Below the pieces are notes generated by a model, which made no database searches, was not told the origin of the DNA, and saw nothing but the letters and a program-made list of their open reading frames with translations. DNA of 64,000 nt from JAAYCI01 sp047972265 (GTDB taxonomy: Bacteria; Bacillota; Clostridia; Oscillospirales; Ruminococcaceae): positions 44,628 to 108,627 of the forward strand of contig JBKEAM010000134.1 in assembly GCA_047972265.1 (NCBI GenBank), written 5' to 3'. Made by a program: the position numbers and the translations under genes. Shown here piece by piece: positions 26,239-34,744 of the stretch. Each line of letters begins with the position of its first letter. Positions within the stretch are counted from its first letter, which is position 1.

Positions 26239-26922
26239 TTGCAACTTACACTTTCGCAGCAGGGCATAGATATTATTGCCCGCCTGCTGGCTTTTGCAAC
26301 CGCCATTCCGTTTCACGAATCGGCGCATGCTTTTGTTTCGGATAAACTGGGAGACCATACCGCCCGTAACCTTGGCCGCCTTACGCTTAATCCCCTACGG
26401 CATATTGACCCTTGGGGCCTTTTAGCCATGCTTACCATTGGGTTTGGCTGGGCAAAACCTGTTCCCATTAACCCGGGGGCATATAAAAACCCAAAAACAG
26501 GCATGGCCATTACCGCCGCTGCCGGGCCAATATCCAACCTTTTGCTTGCCTATATTAATATGGTTATATATAAGGCAGGGTTTTATCTTTCTTACTCTGT
26601 TTGGGGCAGTGCCCAGCCAGAGTGGGCGGTGATTGTTCTTTCGATTATCGAAACACTTGTGGTTATTAACGTAACGTTGGCTGTGTTTAACATGCTGCCC
26701 ATCCCGCCCTTTGACGGCAGCCGTATTTTTGGCCTTTTTTTACCTACCAAATGGTATTTTGCGGTACAAAAGTACGAGCGTTATATTATGTTTGGCACCC
26801 TTATTTTATTATGGCTTGGGGCTTTTTCGGGGGTGCTGTCCACTGCATATACCTATGTGTTACGGGGCATGTCCTGGGCCACCGGCTATGTAGACTTCTT
26901 GTTTTTGCGCTTTGTTTTATAG
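26239..26922 (+). CDS. Site-2 protease family (M50) membrane metalloprotease
   Basis: A 227-residue multi-spanning zinc protease. HESAH (HExxH, about residues 25-29) gives two metal ligands and the catalytic Glu; the second motif NMLPIPPFDGSRIF supplies the Asp ligand. No PDZ or CBS domain is present, placing it with the minimal group, distinct from RseP. The open frame begins at 26137, but the TTG at 26239 has AAAGGAG six bases upstream and lies after the promoter. It precedes scpA as in many Clostridia; substrate unknown. Confidence 0.88.
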   Translation: MQLTLSQQGIDIIARLLAFATAIPFHESAHAFVSDKLGDHTARNLGRLTLNPLRHIDPWGLLAMLTIGFGWAKPVPINPGAYKNPKTGMAITAAAGPISNLLLAYINMVIYKAGFYLSYSVWGSAQPEWAVIVLSIIETLVVINVTLAVFNMLPIPPFDGSRIFGLFLPTKWYFAVQKYERYIMFGTLILLWLGAFSGVLSTAYTYVLRGMSWATGYVDFLFLRFVL

Positions 26923-26979
26923 CTTGCGGCAACGCAGGCAGGTACCGTTTTCATTTTGCAGCAAGGGAGGGGCTTTACA

Positions 26980-27744
26980 TTGCCGGAACATGCCGAAAGC
27001 ACTGTGCAATTTCATTTAGAACAGTTTGAAGGCCCGCTGGATTTACTATTGGCCCTTGTTTCTAAAAACAAAATGAGCCTGTACGACATTGAAATACTTA
27101 CTTTGATAGACCAGTACCTTGTTGTTATAGAACAAACAGACAATGTTGTGCTGGAAAATGTAACCGAATTTATAGGCATGGCCGCCCACCTTGTGCAGAT
27201 GAAAAGCTTTTTACTACTGCCAAAAAGTGAAGAAGCCGAGCGGATGCGCGAGGAACTAACCGGCCTATTGGTAGAATACAGTGCCTGCAAGCGCATTGCC
27301 GGGCAACTGGGAGAAATGTCTAAAGGGGTATATATTGCGGTGCGTCAGCCGCAGGTGGTAGATCTGGATAACACCTACACCGGGCACCACACCTTAAAAG
27401 AACTTACCGATGCTTTTGCTTTATTAATGGGGCGCTCTAACGCACGCCGCCTGCCAAAGCAAGAGCAGTTTGAAGAAATTGTAGCGGCACCTTTTGTTTC
27501 TGTTAACTCTAGGGTCATTCATGTTTTGCGCGGCCTTGTTACCGGCAAAGTAAACAAGCTGCGGGGGGTATTTGCCCACTGTTCTTCCCGCGGAGAAACA
27601 GTTGCCACCTTTTTGGCCGTATTAGAACTGATACGCGGTGGGCGCATTACGGTGCAGAACGATGGCGATATTGTGCTGCAAAAGGGTCGTTCTGTGCGTG
27701 CGCGCACACAAGAAAGCAGAGAGGAAACACCCGCATGGAATTGA
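26980..27744 (+). CDS. scpA: Segregation and condensation protein A
   Basis: A 254-residue kleisin bridging the SMC dimer. The N-terminal signature is FEGPLDLLLALVSKNKMSLYDIEI, leading to IDQYL and a helical body; the C-terminal winged helix begins near residue 170. I use TTG 26980 because GGGAGGGG lies seven bases upstream and the family N-terminus starts there; the ATG at 26956 lacks a site. Overlaps scpB by 10 bases. Confidence 0.94.
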   Translation: MPEHAESTVQFHLEQFEGPLDLLLALVSKNKMSLYDIEILTLIDQYLVVIEQTDNVVLENVTEFIGMAAHLVQMKSFLLLPKSEEAERMREELTGLLVEYSACKRIAGQLGEMSKGVYIAVRQPQVVDLDNTYTGHHTLKELTDAFALLMGRSNARRLPKQEQFEEIVAAPFVSVNSRVIHVLRGLVTGKVNKLRGVFAHCSSRGETVATFLAVLELIRGGRITVQNDGDIVLQKGRSVRARTQESREETPAWN

Positions 27745-28361
27745 CCCAGATAAAAGCCGCAATTGAGGCTGTTTTGTTTGCCTATGCCGAGCCCATCTCT
27801 TCCTCCAAACTGGCCGAACTGTTAGAGGTTGAAAAGAGCGTGGTAGAAAACGTGTTGTGGAATATGCGCGACGCGCTGCTGGCCGCAGAACACGGCATAC
27901 AACTTTTGCAGTTAGAGGGCGCATGGCAGTTTGCCACCAAATCTGCCCACGGGGACATTATAAAAAAAGCGCTGGATACACGCCGCAACACACCGCTTTC
28001 CCCTGCTTCTTTAGAGGTGCTTGCCATTATTGCGTATAACCAGCCTGTCTCCCGTTCTTTTATAGAACAGGTGCGCGGGGTAGATTCTTCTTCTACCGTT
28101 TCTACCTTAGCCCAAAAAGGGCTGATTGCCGAAGCCGGACGCTTAGATTTGCCGGGCCGGCCTATTGCCTTTGTTACCACAGATGTGTTTTTGCGCACCT
28201 TTGGCATTTCTTCGTTAAACGAGCTCCCACCCCTGCATACCGAAGAAGAACCCGAGGACGAATCGGCCATGTATGCCCTGCCCGATGAGTACCTGCCCGA
28301 AGATGCTTTTGAAGAGGATTTGTCTAGTTTAGAGCAAGAATCTTTTTCTGCCAGCGAATAA
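27735..28361 (+). CDS. scpB: Segregation and condensation protein B
   Basis: A 208-residue protein of two winged-helix domains that binds the kleisin ScpA in the SMC complex for chromosome compaction. Typical segments are IKAAIEAVLFAYAEPIS at the N-terminus, LSPASLEVLAIIAYNQPVSR in the second domain and GLIAEAGRLDLPGRP. The last 40 residues are an acidic tail. Translationally coupled to scpA. Confidence 0.95.
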   Translation: MELTQIKAAIEAVLFAYAEPISSSKLAELLEVEKSVVENVLWNMRDALLAAEHGIQLLQLEGAWQFATKSAHGDIIKKALDTRRNTPLSPASLEVLAIIAYNQPVSRSFIEQVRGVDSSSTVSTLAQKGLIAEAGRLDLPGRPIAFVTTDVFLRTFGISSLNELPPLHTEEEPEDESAMYALPDEYLPEDAFEEDLSSLEQESFSASE

Positions 28362-28385
28362 GCCACAAAAAGGAGGCCACCCATT

Positions 28386-29090
28386 GTGTTTGTTATAAAA
28401 ATAATACTGTGGGTGCTGCTTGGCCTTTTGGGGCTTTTATTGTTGCTGCTTGTTATACCCGCTTCGGCCTTGGTGCGCTTTGAGGAAGAGGAATTTTATC
28501 TTTCGGTTCGCTATTTGTTTTTAAAGTTCCTCATTTTTCCTCCAAAAGAGAAAAAGCAAAAAAGCAACGACAAAGATGCAGAAGATAAAAAAGAGGACGA
28601 AAAGCAAAGCCCCAAAAAAGAGAAAAAAAAGACGACACTGCCCGAGCTTTTACATTTTGTAAATAAAATTGTGTCCTCGGCTTCGTCCGGTTTGCAGTTT
28701 TTGTTAAAGTTTTTATGGATCCACCGGGTAGAGCTTGTGGTGCCTGTGCACGCCGAAGATGCAGGCGACACTGCCGTGCAGTTTGGCCAGGTTCAAGCCT
28801 TAATTGGCGGCACCCGCGCTGTACTGGGTAACATTTTTAATATCTCTTACAAGATGCTGCAGGTATACCCCGATTTTAGCGGCCAGTACGCTGCCGGAAT
28901 ATATTTCTCTTGTAAAATCGTGGCTTCTCCGGTTATAATGTTAGCGACCGCATTTGTAGCTTTTAAGCGCTACCTTACTTACGACCGCAGCCTGCGGCAG
29001 TTTGTATTTCGTCCGGTTTCGGGCGGGCAAGGGCCTGCAAAAAAAGGGGCGCCTGCCCCGCGCAAAGATAAGACAACACAAAAGGAGTAA
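28386..29090 (+). CDS. DUF2953 membrane protein
   Basis: A 234-residue protein with an N-terminal membrane helix (about 3-27), a Lys/Glu-rich linker (about 55-85) and a DUF2953-like C-domain with VELVVPVHAEDAG-type strands and further hydrophobic stretches near 175-195. The family accompanies scpAB and ytfJ in spore formers; its role is unknown. The start is GTG 28386, preceded by AAAGGAGG at nine bases. Overall basic C-terminus (KKGAPAPRKDKTTQKE). Confidence 0.8.
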   Translation: MFVIKIILWVLLGLLGLLLLLLVIPASALVRFEEEEFYLSVRYLFLKFLIFPPKEKKQKSNDKDAEDKKEDEKQSPKKEKKKTTLPELLHFVNKIVSSASSGLQFLLKFLWIHRVELVVPVHAEDAGDTAVQFGQVQALIGGTRAVLGNIFNISYKMLQVYPDFSGQYAAGIYFSCKIVASPVIMLATAFVAFKRYLTYDRSLRQFVFRPVSGGQGPAKKGAPAPRKDKTTQKE

Positions 29091-29095
29091 GCGAC

Positions 29096-29548
29096 ATGCC
29101 AAACGGAGAACATCCCATCAATGGTTTAATGGGCGTTACCTTAGATAAAATACGCCAGATGGCGGATTCTAACACTATTATCGGCAACCCCATCAACACA
29201 GCAGACGGTACCACAATTTTACCTGTAAGCCGTGTTTCTTTTGGGTTTGCTTCGGGCGGTTCCGATTTTGTTTCTAAGCGCGCCCCCAAAGATTTGTTTG
29301 GTGGTGGTTCTGGCGCAGGAATGTCCATTGTGCCTGTTGCTTTTTTGGTAATAAACGATGGAAATGTTCGTTTGCTGCAGCTTGCCGATAAATCGGCCCC
29401 TATGGACAGAATTTTAAACCTTGTGCCTGAGGTAATGGACACCGTTACCGGATTTATGAATAAGGGCAAAAAAGACACCGCCCCTGCCGACGTGCCGGAT
29501 ACGGCAGAGGATGATATTGGCGATATATTGGATACAGACGAAGAATAA
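29096..29548 (+). CDS. ytfJ: GerW/YtfJ-family sporulation protein
   Basis: A 150-residue protein of the GerW family. The hallmark is the central region GTTILPVSRVSFGFASGGS with the glycine-rich GGGSGAGMSIVPVAFLV after it. In Bacillus, GerW localises to the inner spore membrane and is needed for normal germination. The C-terminal 25 residues are acidic. Its presence beside scpAB supports a spore-forming ancestry. GGAG precedes the ATG. Confidence 0.9.
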   Translation: MPNGEHPINGLMGVTLDKIRQMADSNTIIGNPINTADGTTILPVSRVSFGFASGGSDFVSKRAPKDLFGGGSGAGMSIVPVAFLVINDGNVRLLQLADKSAPMDRILNLVPEVMDTVTGFMNKGKKDTAPADVPDTAEDDIGDILDTDEE

Positions 29549-29784
29549 AACTGCACTTTATCCTGCGGTCGGGCCCTGTGGGCGCGGCCGCTGTTATATG
29601 TAAGCCCTTAGTAAAATATGTGCGTTGTTGCGTTTTTTGTCTTTTAATTCTCGTTTGCAACTGCAGCTTCTTTTATTTGTGGTATATTATTTAGGCTTTT
29701 AAAAGCACTTTTTCCCTGCTATTCAAAACCGGTTTTTATAATTTTTGCATATATAACTATTTTTGAAAAAGGGCGTGAAATACG

Positions 29785-30024
29785 ATGCTTACTATGATTG
29801 GATTGGTGGCAAATTATTTAGGGTTTGGCTGTGTATTGTATGGGCTTTACAAAAACAACGATTTTCGCGAGCTATTAAACTCCGCCATGCAAAATAACAC
29901 CCTAAATCCCGGTGACAAATGGATTTTAGCCGGCATTATTGTTGTTTTACTGGGCACCGTTTTAATTCTTATCCACGCATTTAAAAAACCAAAACGAAAA
30001 AAGAGCAAGTTTTACCCATATTAA
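29785..30024 (+). CDS. Small membrane protein, unknown
   Basis: A 79-residue protein with two hydrophobic segments (about 3-22 and 46-66) and a strongly basic C-terminus (KKPKRKKSKFYPY). I do not recognise a family. It lies between ytfJ and the pseudouridine synthase gene on the same strand, where several relatives carry a D-Ala-D-Ala carboxypeptidase instead. The 236 bases upstream have no clear gene; a weak site GGGCG precedes the ATG. Confidence 0.6.
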   Translation: MLTMIGLVANYLGFGCVLYGLYKNNDFRELLNSAMQNNTLNPGDKWILAGIIVVLLGTVLILIHAFKKPKRKKSKFYPY

Positions 30025-30051
30025 CTGCAAGCAAAAGAAAGAAGGAAAACT

Positions 30052-30822
30052 TTGGGCAAGCTAGAACGTGTACAAAAAGTAATGGCTGATAACGGCCTTT
30101 GCAGCCGCCGTGCTGCCGAGCAAATTATTGCCGAGGGACGTGTTAAGCTAAACGGCCACCCCGTTACCGTAGGCGATAAAATGGACGTATCCTCCGATGT
30201 ACTGGTGGTGGACGGGCAGCGCATTCAAACCCGCGGCCCCTCTGAATATACCTACGTAATGCTAAACAAGCCACGCGGGTATGTAACCACCGTAAAAGAT
30301 GATTTGGGCCGCAAAACCGTAATGGAACTGCTGGCAGATGTGAAACACCGCGTTTACCCCGTGGGGCGGTTGGACAAAGACAGCGAAGGCCTTTTGCTTT
30401 TTACCAACGACGGTGATTTTGCCAATATGCTTACCCACCCAAGCCACGAGATTTCTAAACTATACCGGGTTACATTGCGCCCCCGAGCAACCGAAGACCA
30501 ACTGGCAGACCTTGCTTCTGGCCCTGTGCTGGAAGATGGCGAAAAAACCCTGCCTGCCTCTGTGCGTGTAACGGTAGAGGAAGAAGGCCGCACTGTAGCC
30601 GAAATTGCTATTCGCGAAGGAAAAAAACGCCAGATACGCCGCATGTGTGAGGCCGTAGGCCTTACTGTTATTCGCCTAAAGCGCATTGCAGAGGGCAGCC
30701 TGCGGCTGGGAATGCTGCAGCCCGGAAAATGGCGTGAGCTTACCCCCCAAGAGGTAACCGCCCTTAAAGCCGCTGCCGCCAAAGCAGGGCGCAGCAGCGC
30801 GCAAGATCCCGGCAAAAAATAA
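30052..30822 (+). CDS. RsuA/RluB-family pseudouridine synthase
   Basis: A 256-residue enzyme with an N-terminal S4 domain (RVQKVMADNGLCSRRAAEQII) and a catalytic domain: KPRGYVTT, the catalytic Asp in GRLDKDSEGLLLFTNDGD and EGKKRQIRRMCEAVG. It isomerises a uridine in 23S (RluB-type) or 16S rRNA. The start is TTG 30052 behind AGAAGGAAAACT. It continues the scpAB-ytfJ operon order known in Clostridia. Confidence 0.94.
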   Translation: MGKLERVQKVMADNGLCSRRAAEQIIAEGRVKLNGHPVTVGDKMDVSSDVLVVDGQRIQTRGPSEYTYVMLNKPRGYVTTVKDDLGRKTVMELLADVKHRVYPVGRLDKDSEGLLLFTNDGDFANMLTHPSHEISKLYRVTLRPRATEDQLADLASGPVLEDGEKTLPASVRVTVEEEGRTVAEIAIREGKKRQIRRMCEAVGLTVIRLKRIAEGSLRLGMLQPGKWRELTPQEVTALKAAAAKAGRSSAQDPGKK

Positions 30823-30865
30823 ATTTTGCATATTTTAAACTATTTGCCAAAGGAGTACACTAACC

Positions 30866-31210
30866 ATGCTTGCAATGCGCCCCATAGATGAACCCGATGT
30901 AATTGACCTTTTAAACGATGGCCGCTTTGAAGGCGACATTGAGGGCTATATTATGATGGATGGCCCCACCTACCTTGGGCATGCCCTGTTTAAAGTAGAA
31001 AATGGGGTTACCACCGTACTGGACTCTAGCATACAAGACCACCAGCAGCTTGACGGCATTGTGCGTGCCTGTATAGCCGCGGGAGACAACCGCGAGGCCA
31101 AACTGTTTTTGGTAAATAAGCAACAGGCAAACCTTGCCAAATGGTGGGATGTTTTTTGCAAAGAAAAAGAAGGTCCTGTTGAAACCGGCCATCTTTTTAC
31201 ATTTTGCTAA
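30866..31210 (+). CDS. Small protein, distantly GNAT-like
   Basis: A 114-residue protein of unknown function. The pattern of an N-terminal pair of helices, antiparallel strands (GHALFKVENGVTTVLDS), a helix and a C-terminal ETGHLFTF strand recalls the GNAT fold, but no clear acetyl-CoA loop is present. CAAAGGAGT precedes the ATG. Last gene before a strong terminator. Confidence 0.55.
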   Translation: MLAMRPIDEPDVIDLLNDGRFEGDIEGYIMMDGPTYLGHALFKVENGVTTVLDSSIQDHQQLDGIVRACIAAGDNREAKLFLVNKQQANLAKWWDVFCKEKEGPVETGHLFTFC

Positions 31211-31291
31211 TTGCTATTTGTTAATCACCCAACCTATTTTTCATAAAAATTAAGTTAAAGTTCTTTTTATTTAATACGTATACAGCTATGC

Positions 31292-31330
31292 ATGGTCATA
31301 TTGGTTTTGCCAATATGACCATTTTATTTG
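31292..31330 (+). terminator. Terminator of the site-2 protease-scpAB-rluB operon
   Basis: A perfect 13-bp stem (31292-31304 / 31310-31322) with a five-base loop, followed by TTTATTTG. The arms are GGTCATATTGG-like and palindromic enough to work on either strand. Confidence 0.8.
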
Positions 31331-31374
31331 CGCAATTTTATTGCTTTTGCGCTTTAAAACCTGCTTTGCACGCC

Positions 31375-31404
31375 TTGTTAAAAGTGCCATTTTTGTAGTA
31401 TAAT
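31375..31404 (+). promoter_or_regulatory. Promoter of the carboxyltransferase operon
   Basis: TTGTTA (31375-31380), an 18-base spacer and perfect TATAAT (31399-31404), about 32 bases before the start codon at 31443. AGGAGGGCTGGGA is the ribosome site. Confidence 0.78.
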
Positions 31405-31442
31405 AATTTTGATTCCGAATTTTATTTTTAGGAGGGCTGGGA

Positions 31443-32786
31443 ATGGCTAATGATGCGACTGGCGGGATCGGTGTTCTCGCTGCTTTTTTCGATGACGGCG
31501 CATATGCTCCTCTATTTGCCGAAGAACAAAGCGCGGTAAGCGTTGCCTATGGTTTTGCAGGGGCGCAGCCCGTATATGTTATCCGGCAAAATGGAGAGGC
31601 ATTAAGCCCACACCATGTAGATATTTGCTGTAAAACACTTGCTTTGGCTGCCAAAACAGGCAATCCCGTGGTAACTTTTTACAATTCCAAGGGGTCTACC
31701 CTGCAAGACGGCCAAAAAACTTTGGCTGCGGCCGCACGTTTAAGCGCTGCTGCTGCCAACCTGTCCGGCGTTGTTCCTCAAATTGCCGTTGTTACAGGCA
31801 CATGCGGTGCTTCGGCTGCTTTGGCCGCTGCACAGGCCGATTTATGCATTGTTGCTAAATCTGCCGAGTTCTTTCTTACCGCACCCGAACTGTCTGCCAA
31901 CGAAGGAGACGAAGTTTCTGCCGCCGGCAGTGCAGAGTATGCCGCCAAAGCAGGCATTGCCGCTTTGGTATGCGAAACCCCCGAAGAAGCCGCCGCTGCC
32001 GCCGCAAAGCTAATTGCACTTCTTCCCTCTAACAATTTGTCAGAGGCCGCCAGCTTTGAATATGCAGAACCCGCCGCCGCATTGAACTTGGCAAACTACA
32101 CTGCTCCCGAAGCCGTTGCCGCAGTGGTAGACTATGGCAGTGAAGTAGAGGTTTTTGCCGGTTTTGGAAGCGGAATTTCTACCTATTTGGCAACCTTATG
32201 CGGCACTGCCGTAGGCGTGGTTGCCACCAATGGCCCCGAAAAATACTTTGGCCGCAACTGCGCCAATAAAGCGGCCCGCTTTGTGCGCCTGTGCGATGCC
32301 TTTGGCCTGCCGGTACTTACCTTTGTAAATTCGGCCGGGTTTGTGCGCAGCAACAGCGAAGAAGCTGCCGGTGGCCTGCGCGCTGCCGCCCGCCTTGCAG
32401 CTACCTATGCCGACGCCACCACCGCCAAGGTTGCCGTTATTGCAGGGCGCGCTGTGGGCACCACCTACACGGCACTTGCCAATGCAGACCTTACCATTGC
32501 GCTAAGCACCGCTGTTATCTCTCCCCTAGAACCTGCCGCCGCCATTACCATTTTGCAGCGGGACGAAATTAACGTCTCAGGCAACCCCATTGCACAAGAA
32601 ACCGCCGCACGTGCCAAAGCTTACGAACAGGGCCCTGCCGGCGCTGCCAGCGCAATGGAAAATGGACTTGCCGATTTTGTTGCAACACCTCAAACCCTGC
32701 GCTCTGTTGTTGCAGGCTCTTTGGATATTCTTGTTTCTAAACAAGATCGTCGCCTGCCCAAAAAACACGGAAATATGCCTTTATAA
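31443..32786 (+). CDS. Divergent acyl-CoA carboxyltransferase (12S/MmdA-like) subunit
   Basis: A 447-residue protein with two crotonase-like halves, the architecture of the CoA-dependent carboxyltransferase subunit of methylmalonyl-CoA decarboxylase or transcarboxylase. Matching blocks are GFAGAQPVYVI, the LAAKTGNPVVTF segment, VVGVVATNGP-like strands, LPVLTFVNSAGF and YADATTAKVAVIAGRAVGTTY. It is about 60-70 residues shorter than typical MmdA, unusually Ala-rich, and the oxyanion-loop motifs are altered (normal SGGARIQEG reads SKGSTLQDG; the usual GGAY/GGA glycines are partly lost). Biotin carrier and 5S-like genes follow. Substrate is uncertain, with reduced or altered CoA binding possible. 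Confidence 0.75.
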   Translation: MANDATGGIGVLAAFFDDGAYAPLFAEEQSAVSVAYGFAGAQPVYVIRQNGEALSPHHVDICCKTLALAAKTGNPVVTFYNSKGSTLQDGQKTLAAAARLSAAAANLSGVVPQIAVVTGTCGASAALAAAQADLCIVAKSAEFFLTAPELSANEGDEVSAAGSAEYAAKAGIAALVCETPEEAAAAAAKLIALLPSNNLSEAASFEYAEPAAALNLANYTAPEAVAAVVDYGSEVEVFAGFGSGISTYLATLCGTAVGVVATNGPEKYFGRNCANKAARFVRLCDAFGLPVLTFVNSAGFVRSNSEEAAGGLRAAARLAATYADATTAKVAVIAGRAVGTTYTALANADLTIALSTAVISPLEPAAAITILQRDEINVSGNPIAQETAARAKAYEQGPAGAASAMENGLADFVATPQTLRSVVAGSLDILVSKQDRRLPKKHGNMPL

Positions 32787-32843
32787 GGCTTTTGTGCTCG
32801 TTTAATTTTGTACTTAATACAAAAATTTATGGAGGTATATTGT

Positions 32844-33272
32844 ATGAAACGTTACACCATTACAGTAAACGGAACCCCCTATGACGTTGTTGTAGAAGAT
32901 GCTGGCGCACACGCACCCGCTGCGCCTGTTGCTCCAGTTGCTGCTCCCGCCGCTGCTCCAGTTGCTGCTCCCGCCGCTGCTCCTGCTGCTGCTCCGGCAG
33001 CCGCCGCACCTGTAGCCCCGGCCCCTGCTGCACCTGCCACCGGTGGTGCCGATGGCTCTATTGTAATTGCAGCCCCAATGCCCGGCAACGTGCTGGACGT
33101 AAAAGTATCTGTAGGGCAGGCAGTAAAAACCGGCGACGTTTTGGTAATTTTGGAAGCCATGAAAATGGAAAATGAAATTGTTGCGCCGCAGGATGGCACC
33201 ATTGCCAGCGTGCGCTGCACCAAGGGCGATGTTGTAAACGCAGGAGACCTTTTCCTTACAATGAATGCATGA
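32844..33272 (+). CDS. Biotin carrier protein (1.3S / AccB-like)
   Basis: A 142-residue biotinyl protein. Residues 1-20 form a short N-domain (KRYTITVNGTPYDV), about 21-66 an Ala/Pro swinging linker, and 70-142 the lipoyl/biotinyl domain with EAMKME, Lys107 being the biotin site. It carries carboxyl groups between the two flanking carboxyltransferases. The start at 32844 follows GGAGG; an upstream in-frame ATG at 32808 has no site. The TGA is 10 bases before the next start. Confidence 0.93.
   Translation: MKRYTITVNGTPYDVVVEDAGAHAPAAPVAPVAAPAAAPVAAPAAAPAAAPAAAAPVAPAPAAPATGGADGSIVIAAPMPGNVLDVKVSVGQAVKTGDVLVILEAMKMENEIVAPQDGTIASVRCTKGDVVNAGDLFLTMNA
32937..32984 (+). repeat. Two 24-base tandem units in the Ala/Pro linker
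   Basis: Units 32937-32960 and 32961-32984 differ only at the last base and encode VAAPAAAP each. They lie in the flexible linker, where unit copy number can change without harming the fold. Confidence 0.85.
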
Positions 33273-33282
33273 GGTGAATAGC

Positions 33283-34683
33283 ATGGCAAAACCCATTAAG
33301 ATAACCGAGGTTGGCCTGCGTGACGCTCACCAGTCTTTAATTGCCACGCGGATGACAACCGACGAGATGCGTCCCATTTTGCCCGCTATGGACGAAGTTG
33401 GATACTACTCTTTAGAATGCTGGGGCGGTGCAACGTTTGATGCCTGCATCCGCTTTTTAGACGAAGACCCGTGGGAGCGTCTGCGCACAATTCGCGCAGC
33501 CTGCCCCAATACCAAACTGCAAATGCTGTTTCGCGGGCAAAACATGCTGGGATACCGCCACTATGCCGATGATGTGGTAGAGTATTTTGTACAGCGCAGT
33601 GTTGCTAACGGCATTGATATTCTACGTATTTTTGACGCATTGAACGACCCACGCAACCTAGAAACTTCTATTAAGGCCGCCATTAAAGAAAAGGCGCATG
33701 TACAGGGCTGTATCTCTTATACTCTAAGCCCGGTACACGACAATGCGCACTTTGCGCGTTACGCCAAAACACTGGAAGAAATGGGTGCCAACTCTATCTG
33801 TGTAAAAGATATGGCCGGTCTGCTTACCCCCACCTCTGCCTACGAGCTTACCAAAGCTTTAAAAGAGGCTGTAAACATCCCCATAGACCTTCACTCTCAC
33901 TACACCAGTGGTCTTGCCTCCATGTCTCTTTGGAAGGGTATTGAAGCGGGTGCCGATATTATAGATACCTCCATTAGCCCCCTTGCCCTTGGCGCAAGCC
34001 ACGCACCTACCGAAAGCATGGTAGCTGCCCTACAGGGTACCGAATATGACACCGGCCTTGATTTGAAAAAGCTGGATGTAGTACGCGCATATTTTTCTAC
34101 CCTGCGCGAAAAATGGCTGGCAAACGGCTTGCTAAGTCCCAAAATGCTGGGCGTAGACGCCAACACCCTTTTGTACCAGGTACCGGGCGGCATGCTTAGC
34201 AACCTGCTAAAACAGCTAAAGGATGCAGGCAAAGAGGACCAGCTGGAAGACGTGTTAAAAGAGATTCCACGTGTGCGCGAAGAATCCGGCTATCCGCCCC
34301 TTGTTACCCCCACCAGCCAAATTGTGGGCACACAGGCAACACTAAATGTAATTACCGGCGAGCGGTATAAAATGGTAAGTAAAGAATTTCGCGGCGTAGT
34401 GCATGGCGATTACGGTAAAACCCCGGCTCCCATCAGCCCCGAATTTTCGAAAAGAATACTGGGCGACGATGCCCCCATTACCCACCGCCCGGCAGACGAC
34501 TTGGCACCCGAGTTGGATAAGCTGACACAGGAAGCCGCCAAATGGGCCGAGCAGCCCGAAGACGCACTTACCTATGCCATGTTCCCCCAGGTTGCCCCCA
34601 AGTTTTTTGAAAAGCGCAACGAGAAGAAGCAGGGCGTAGACAGTGCCCACGCCGATTACGCTGCAAAAACCGCACCGGTTTAA
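33283..34683 (+). CDS. Oxaloacetate/pyruvate carboxyltransferase (5S / OadA-like) subunit
   Basis: A 466-residue pyruvate-carboxyltransferase TIM barrel. Motifs: TEVGLRDAHQS with the metal Asp, MLFRGQNMLGYRHYADD, the carboxylated lysine in CVKDMAGLL, and metal histidines in DLHSHYTSG; then a conserved C-terminal domain from about 300. It moves CO2 between carboxybiotin and pyruvate/oxaloacetate. Unlike full OadA it has no fused biotin domain; the carrier is the preceding gene. Start 33283 follows GAGGTG. Confidence 0.93.
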   Translation: MAKPIKITEVGLRDAHQSLIATRMTTDEMRPILPAMDEVGYYSLECWGGATFDACIRFLDEDPWERLRTIRAACPNTKLQMLFRGQNMLGYRHYADDVVEYFVQRSVANGIDILRIFDALNDPRNLETSIKAAIKEKAHVQGCISYTLSPVHDNAHFARYAKTLEEMGANSICVKDMAGLLTPTSAYELTKALKEAVNIPIDLHSHYTSGLASMSLWKGIEAGADIIDTSISPLALGASHAPTESMVAALQGTEYDTGLDLKKLDVVRAYFSTLREKWLANGLLSPKMLGVDANTLLYQVPGGMLSNLLKQLKDAGKEDQLEDVLKEIPRVREESGYPPLVTPTSQIVGTQATLNVITGERYKMVSKEFRGVVHGDYGKTPAPISPEFSKRILGDDAPITHRPADDLAPELDKLTQEAAKWAEQPEDALTYAMFPQVAPKFFEKRNEKKQGVDSAHADYAAKTAPV

Positions 34684-34701
34684 GCACAAAAAGGTTTTAA
34701 T

Positions 34702-34740
34702 AAAAACAGCCCCGGCCAAAGCCGGGGCTGTAATTTTTTG
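34702..34740. terminator. Bidirectional terminator between the 5S-like gene and rnpB
   Basis: An 11-bp stem ACAGCCCCGGC / GCCGGGGCTGT with a four-base loop. T tracts flank both sides (TTTTTTG on the plus strand; TTTTTATT on the minus strand), so it can end both convergent transcripts. Confidence 0.93.
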
Positions 34741-34744
34741 TTTG

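Noticed and set aside
32814..33296. Minus-strand Gly/Ser-rich frame
   Set aside because: The mirror of the Ala/Pro linker of the biotin carrier; composition alone explains it.
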